Positions 5,576 through 8,375 of a stretch of 8,375 nucleotides of DNA are shown piece after piece. A model generated the notes under the pieces. It was not told the DNA's origin. It saw only the letters and a list, made by a program, of their open reading frames with translations, and searched no databases. Position 1 is the stretch's first letter, and each line of letters begins with the position of its first letter. Position numbers and translations under genes: made by a program. This DNA comes from Desulfocapsa sp. (GTDB lineage Bacteria; Desulfobacterota; Desulfobulbia; Desulfobulbales; Desulfocapsaceae), in assembly GCA_029942265.1 (NCBI GenBank), contig JAOZTO010000083.1, positions 1-8,375 on the forward strand, written 5' to 3'.

Positions 5576-7306
5576 ATGATCGAAGAGTACTACCAAAGAG
5601 AACTAACGCATCTACGTGAACTTGCTGTAGAATTTTCTAAGAACCATCCCGCATTGGCACCAATGCTGACTGGGGTGGGATCCGATCCTGACGTCGAGCG
5701 TTTGCTGGAAGGCTCTGCGTTTTTGTCTGGTATGATTAACCAAAAGCTTGATGATGAATTTCCTGAGATTATTCACGCACTTGTTCAGTTGGTTTTCCCT
5801 CACTATTTGCGGCCTATTCCGTCCACAACGATTGTCAAATTTACTCCTAAGCCGAGCCTGATGGAAACGGTTCACGTTCCGCTGGGTTCTCAGATTTCTT
5901 CAATTCCTGTTAAAGGGGTCAAGTGTACTTTTTCGACGACTTATGATGTGGAGTTGCATCCGTTAGCTATTACTAGGGTTGATATGGTTCAGCGAGCGGG
6001 TACATCCGGAACACTGACTCTAGGGTTTGAGTTAAAGGGGGTAACGCTTGATGAGTGGAATGTTTCACGTCTGCGTTTTCACTTAACCGGTGGTTATGCT
6101 TCCGCTTCAGACAGATATAAAACTCTCTTCGATTGCATACGGGGAATACGGGTTAGCAGTTCGAACGGAAATGTTGCAATGCTTGGCGCTGGAAATCTTA
6201 AGGCTGTTGGCTTTGAAGATGAGGAAGCTTTACTTCCTTACCCTTCTCAGTCGTTTCCGGGCTATCGTATTTTACAGGAATATTTCATTCTTCCTGAGAA
6301 ATTTCTCTTTTTTGATGTGAATGGTCTTGATAAGTGGAAGAATCGCGGAGATGAGAAAACTTTTGAAATTGTGCTGGAATTGGACAATCTTCCAACTGAG
6401 TTACTTGATTTTACCGAGGAGCATCTGTGCCTATTCGCAACTCCTGCTATTAATCTTTTTCAGCGTGATGCGGAGCCAGTCACTCTTGATCATAAGCGAC
6501 CAGAATATCAAGTGATACCTACAGGAGGTTTGGGGGGAGATTATCAGGTTTACTCTGTAGATAGCGTGGTTGGATATGTTCAGGGAACAGTTGAAGAACG
6601 GCCATACAAGCCATTTCAAATGTTCAACCCAAGATCTGAGGAAATGCCTGTCTACACCGTGCATCATCGGCGCTCGTTGGTTATGGACAAGACAAATCTT
6701 TACTTATCTGTGTCTTACCCGCCTCAAGGGCAAGCTCCCAGACTCGAAACGTTGTCCATGTCTTTAACTTGCACCAACGGGAATTTGCCCGAAAAGCTTC
6801 GCTTCGGTGATATTTCAAAGCCAACATCAACATCGCCTGAACTGGCTACTTTTAAAAACATTCGGCAGCCTACTTCACCTGTTCAGCCGCCACTCGGCAA
6901 GAACTTACTCTGGAGATTGTTGTCACATTTGTACATCAATTATCTTTCAGTTGCAGATGTTGATAGCCTTCGTGCCATGGTTAAACTCTACGTATTCACC
7001 GACACTCGTGACCGTGGGTCGGTGGTGGCGAATACCAAGCGGGTTGAAGCTATCCAGAGCATGAAGTTAAGTGAGGGAGACAGGCTGGTTCAAGGTCTTG
7101 TTATGCGTGGACGGGACATTAAATTGTCGCTTACTTGTGACGGATTTGCCAATAGCGGTGATTTATATCTTTTCAGTTCTGTAATGAACAGGTTCTTTGC
7201 AGGATATGCTTCTGTAAACTGTTTTACCCGCTTAACAGTAGAAGATACTTTAAATAAGGAGCTATATCATTGGAATGCGATGATCGGCGATCGCCCTCTT
7301 CTATAA
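5576..7306 (+). CDS. tssF: T6SS baseplate protein TssF (VasA/ImpG family)
   Basis: TssF binds TssG and TssE to form the baseplate wedge (two TssF per TssG in the known complexes) around the VgrG hub in the cytoplasm. The product has 576 residues, near the family norm. The N-terminus is diagnostic: YYQRELTHLRE (5-15), NHPALAPML (23-31), DPDVERLLEGSAFLSG (37-52), KLDDEFPEI (57-65) and FPHYLRPIPS (74-83). The C-terminal region keeps a GDLYLFSSVMNRFFAGYAS-type block followed by a FTRL motif before the end. There is no signal peptide or membrane helix. The gene starts five bases after the tssE stop with no recognisable Shine-Dalgarno (AAAGATAACTAAATAAT before the ATG), so translation is probably coupled to tssE. 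Its last 37 bases overlap tssG. Confidence 0.96.
   Translation: MIEEYYQRELTHLRELAVEFSKNHPALAPMLTGVGSDPDVERLLEGSAFLSGMINQKLDDEFPEIIHALVQLVFPHYLRPIPSTTIVKFTPKPSLMETVHVPLGSQISSIPVKGVKCTFSTTYDVELHPLAITRVDMVQRAGTSGTLTLGFELKGVTLDEWNVSRLRFHLTGGYASASDRYKTLFDCIRGIRVSSSNGNVAMLGAGNLKAVGFEDEEALLPYPSQSFPGYRILQEYFILPEKFLFFDVNGLDKWKNRGDEKTFEIVLELDNLPTELLDFTEEHLCLFATPAINLFQRDAEPVTLDHKRPEYQVIPTGGLGGDYQVYSVDSVVGYVQGTVEERPYKPFQMFNPRSEEMPVYTVHHRRSLVMDKTNLYLSVSYPPQGQAPRLETLSMSLTCTNGNLPEKLRFGDISKPTSTSPELATFKNIRQPTSPVQPPLGKNLLWRLLSHLYINYLSVADVDSLRAMVKLYVFTDTRDRGSVVANTKRVEAIQSMKLSEGDRLVQGLVMRGRDIKLSLTCDGFANSGDLYLFSSVMNRFFAGYASVNCFTRLTVEDTLNKELYHWNAMIGDRPLL
7256..7261 (+). promoter_or_regulatory. Shine-Dalgarno AAGGAG inside tssF that sets a TTG start for tssG
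   Basis: AAGGAG lies eight bases before TTG 7270. In the tssG frame a TAA stop sits at 7255-7257, and no ATG, GTG or TTG follows until 7441. TTG 7270 is therefore essentially the only workable start. Confidence 0.8.
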
Positions 7307-8301
7307 CTGGCAAGCTTCTCGAGAACCCTGCCGCCTATTCTTTTTTTCAGGCTATCCGACTGCTCCGTCTACATTCTAAATATTGTACGGGGAAGGAGCT
7401 GAAAACGTTTTATCGTGACCACCTTCGTGTGCGCCCGCAGTTGTCTCTTGGATTTCCGGCTACGGATCTCACTGAGATTACAGAGGAGTCGTCCAAGGAT
7501 GGCGAACGTTATCGCATAGAAGCAACTTTCATGGGTTTGTATGGGGCTTCATCCCCCCTGCCAATATTTTATACTGAAGAACTGCTTGAAGAAGCTTCGG
7601 AAGATAAGTCTGTAACCAGAGACTTTTTTGATATCATAAACAATGATATCTACGTGCAGTTTTTCCGCGCCTGGTCCCGTTCCAGATTGATGGTAAAGGC
7701 CGTTGATGAGGAAGATAGTTCGTGGCTGGAGCGTTTGAACTGTCTGCTTGGATTCGGGCATAAGGAGATTCTGAACTCAGTCCCCGAGGAGTGTCGTCGT
7801 TATCGTCATATCGGGCTTTTGACTCAGTATCCGAGAAGTGCGCTGGGGCTCAAGACTCTTCTGAAAGATTCCTTGGATCACGATGATGTGTGCGTTGAGC
7901 AGTGTGTTTTGCGTAAAGTTAAACTTCCAGAGGATCAGCTTTTTGTGCTTGGCGTGGACTCTAATATTCTTGGAGAAAGGTCGTGGATCGGCGAGGAATT
8001 AGACGACCGCATGGGAAAATGTGCGATAGTTCTTCGTGGTTTGGACGCTGTGCAGTACCATGAATTATTGCCGGGGGAAGGGGATGGTAAAAAACTTGAT
8101 AATCTTGTTCGAGGTTATCTTGTGGAACCTTTTAAATATGATCTTGTTCTTGAGATGAAACTCGGTGAGGCTCACACCGCTATTCTCGGCGGTGAGCAGT
8201 GGTCTGGCCTTGGGTGTGATTCTTGGGTGTTTTCCGGAGATCGGTTGGAACATGCTGAAGCCACATTCCCCAATGAGGGCGGACGCGTATCAAGTAGCTA
8301 A
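7270..8301 (+). CDS. tssG: T6SS baseplate protein TssG (VasB/ImpH family)
   Basis: TssG is the baseplate wedge protein that associates with TssF and TssE and provides a docking point for TssK. The product has 343 residues, in the family range. Signatures are LLENPAAYSFFQAIRLL (16-32), LRVRPQLSLGFP (52-63), ATFMGLYGASSPLP (85-98) followed by YTEELL, and then RDFFDIINNDIYVQFFRAW. The conserved NP..YSFFQA.RLL opening confirms that the N-terminus is complete. The start is TTG 7270, supported by AAGGAG at 7256-7261 and by the lack of other start codons. It overlaps the end of tssF by 37 bases, which suggests coupled translation and matched dose of the two partners. There are no frameshifts or truncation. 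Confidence 0.95.
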   Translation: MECDDRRSPSSITGKLLENPAAYSFFQAIRLLRLHSKYCTGKELKTFYRDHLRVRPQLSLGFPATDLTEITEESSKDGERYRIEATFMGLYGASSPLPIFYTEELLEEASEDKSVTRDFFDIINNDIYVQFFRAWSRSRLMVKAVDEEDSSWLERLNCLLGFGHKEILNSVPEECRRYRHIGLLTQYPRSALGLKTLLKDSLDHDDVCVEQCVLRKVKLPEDQLFVLGVDSNILGERSWIGEELDDRMGKCAIVLRGLDAVQYHELLPGEGDGKKLDNLVRGYLVEPFKYDLVLEMKLGEAHTAILGGEQWSGLGCDSWVFSGDRLEHAEATFPNEGGRVSSS

Positions 8302-8375
8302 GGAACGTACATTAAATAACCTAGGAGCTTGTTCGAGAATAGGCATTTCGTTCAAAATCGAAGAATTTTCTAAAA
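8302..8375. other. Non-coding right edge after tssG
   Basis: No gene start is visible in these 74 bases. AGGAG at 8323-8327 precedes a TTG at 8329, but that frame closes at TAA 8371 after 14 codons. Similar strings TCGAGAAT (8333-8340) and TCGAAGAAT (8358-8366) form a loose direct repeat. The sequence cannot show whether the operon continues. Confidence 0.5.

Noticed and set aside
864..8301. Alternative reading of the cluster as a phage tail or extracellular contractile injection system
   Set aside because: The TssA, TssB/TssC, Hcp, TssE, TssF and TssG signatures and their order are specific to T6SS. No phage tail tube, tail tape measure or AAA ATPase genes of those systems are present.
8329..8373. 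TTG-started frame after an AGGAG at the right edge
   Set aside because: It closes after 14 codons and has no family resemblance.

Overview
The window carries the front part of a type VI secretion system (T6SS) locus. Seven consecutive plus-strand genes are tssA, tssB, tssC, hcp (tssD), tssE, tssF and tssG. A single SlyD-like FKBP peptidyl-prolyl isomerase gene lies upstream on the same strand. Every gene reads left to right, intact and with start and stop inside the window. I see no tRNA, rRNA, CRISPR array or complete mobile element. Base composition is moderate and slightly AT-rich by eye, and the proteins look Gram-negative. A marine or moderate-GC member of the Desulfovibrio-like deltaproteobacteria is my best guess. 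This is inference from the style of the FKBP and Tss proteins, not a computed placement.

Layout: 1-79 leader of the FKBP gene; 80-508 FKBP; 509-863 a non-coding gap with several short dyads and a perfect TATAAT hexamer, the likely control region of the T6SS operon; 864-2438 tssA; 2488-2970 tssB; 2981-4468 tssC; 4469-4589 a spacer with a strong GC-rich stem-loop; 4590-5072 hcp; 5073-5150 a spacer holding a convincing intrinsic terminator; 5151-5570 tssE; 5576-7306 tssF; 7270-8301 tssG, which starts at TTG inside tssF; 8302-8375 non-coding edge.

The genes work together as follows. TssE, TssF and TssG form the baseplate wedge with TssK, which is not in the window. TssA primes and coordinates tube and sheath polymerisation. 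Hcp hexamers stack into the inner tube, and TssB/TssC build the contractile sheath around it. The membrane complex (TssJLM), TssK, the spike VgrG and the recycling ATPase ClpV (TssH) are absent here and should lie beyond the window. The TssC N-terminus keeps a helix of the kind ClpV recognises. The order tssB-tssC-hcp-tssE-tssF-tssG resembles the Edwardsiella evp arrangement.

The proteins are canonical and I found no undescribed system. The most interesting signals are regulatory. hcp is bracketed by two strong stem-loops, the downstream one terminator-like, which would allow Hcp to be made at a different level from sheath and baseplate in one operon. tssG depends on a TTG start with a near-perfect Shine-Dalgarno, and tssF has almost none. 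The right edge after tssG is non-coding where a further tss gene might be expected.
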